In this document: piece by piece, positions 5,678 to 5,740 of the stretch | Position numbering within the stretch: the stretch's first letter is position 1 | How the letters are laid out: the number at the start of each line of letters is the position of its first letter | Assembly (NCBI GenBank): GCA_038227045.1 | Contig: JBBRQD010000213.1 | Span: 1 to 5,740, forward strand | Source of the DNA: JANXLS01 sp038227045 | Lineage (GTDB): Bacteria > Planctomycetota > SZUA-567 > H5-PLA8 | Direction of reading: 5' to 3' | Length of the DNA stretch: 5,740 nucleotides | Translations under genes and position numbers: made by a program | The notes under the pieces: generated by a model | Database searches by the model: none | What the model saw: only the letters and a program-made list of their open reading frames with translations | Told to the model about the DNA's origin: nothing

Positions 5678-5740
5678 AGCAGGCTTTCTTTACGATCCAA
5701 CTTGACCAGCGAAACGGAAGCGAGCTCTGCTGAGGAGCAA

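Overview
The window looks like a piece of a PVC-superphylum bacterial chromosome, most likely Verrucomicrobiota or Planctomycetota. This rests on one adjacent gene pair: a large exported c-type cytochrome protein with planctomycete-type PSCyt/DUF1549/DUF1588-like modules, followed 5 nt later by a DUF1501 protein with a twin-arginine signal. Such pairs are found in many copies in those phyla. The phylum call is inference from gene content; there is no marker gene here.

Layout, left to right. Positions 25-543 (minus strand) encode a small unrecognised protein with three hydrophobic segments. Positions 544-761 are a divergent intergenic region with a 9-bp hairpin-type inverted repeat and a 16-bp direct repeat at a 21-bp period. 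Positions 762-4435 (plus strand) hold the two-gene operon, clearly GC-rich (one sampled 60-nt row, 2221-2280, is 68% GC). Positions 4436-5200 are a 765-nt stretch with no convincing gene. It is much more AT-rich (row 4681-4740 is 30% GC) and carries a dense cluster of TGCA-centred palindromic words, several inverted repeats and one GC-rich nested hairpin. Positions 5201-5677 (plus strand) encode an unrecognised protein of about 158 residues with a strong ribosome binding site. The last 63 nt hold nothing I can name.

How the genes may work together: the cytochrome-like protein carries a Sec-type signal and two CxxCH haem-binding motifs. The DUF1501 protein carries a Tat signal and the D-x-H, GRTP and DHW residues expected of an alkaline-phosphatase/sulfatase-like fold. 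Both should therefore act outside the cytoplasm, probably as partners, but the substrate is unknown and the sequence does not show it. The flanking genes have no visible functional link to the pair.

I do not see a CRISPR array, transposase, tRNA, rRNA, toxin-antitoxin pair or defence gene. The points most worth a second look are the repeat-rich control region between the divergent genes, the TGCA cluster downstream of the operon, the composite architecture of the cytochrome protein, and an ambiguous reading frame at the 3' end of the last gene.
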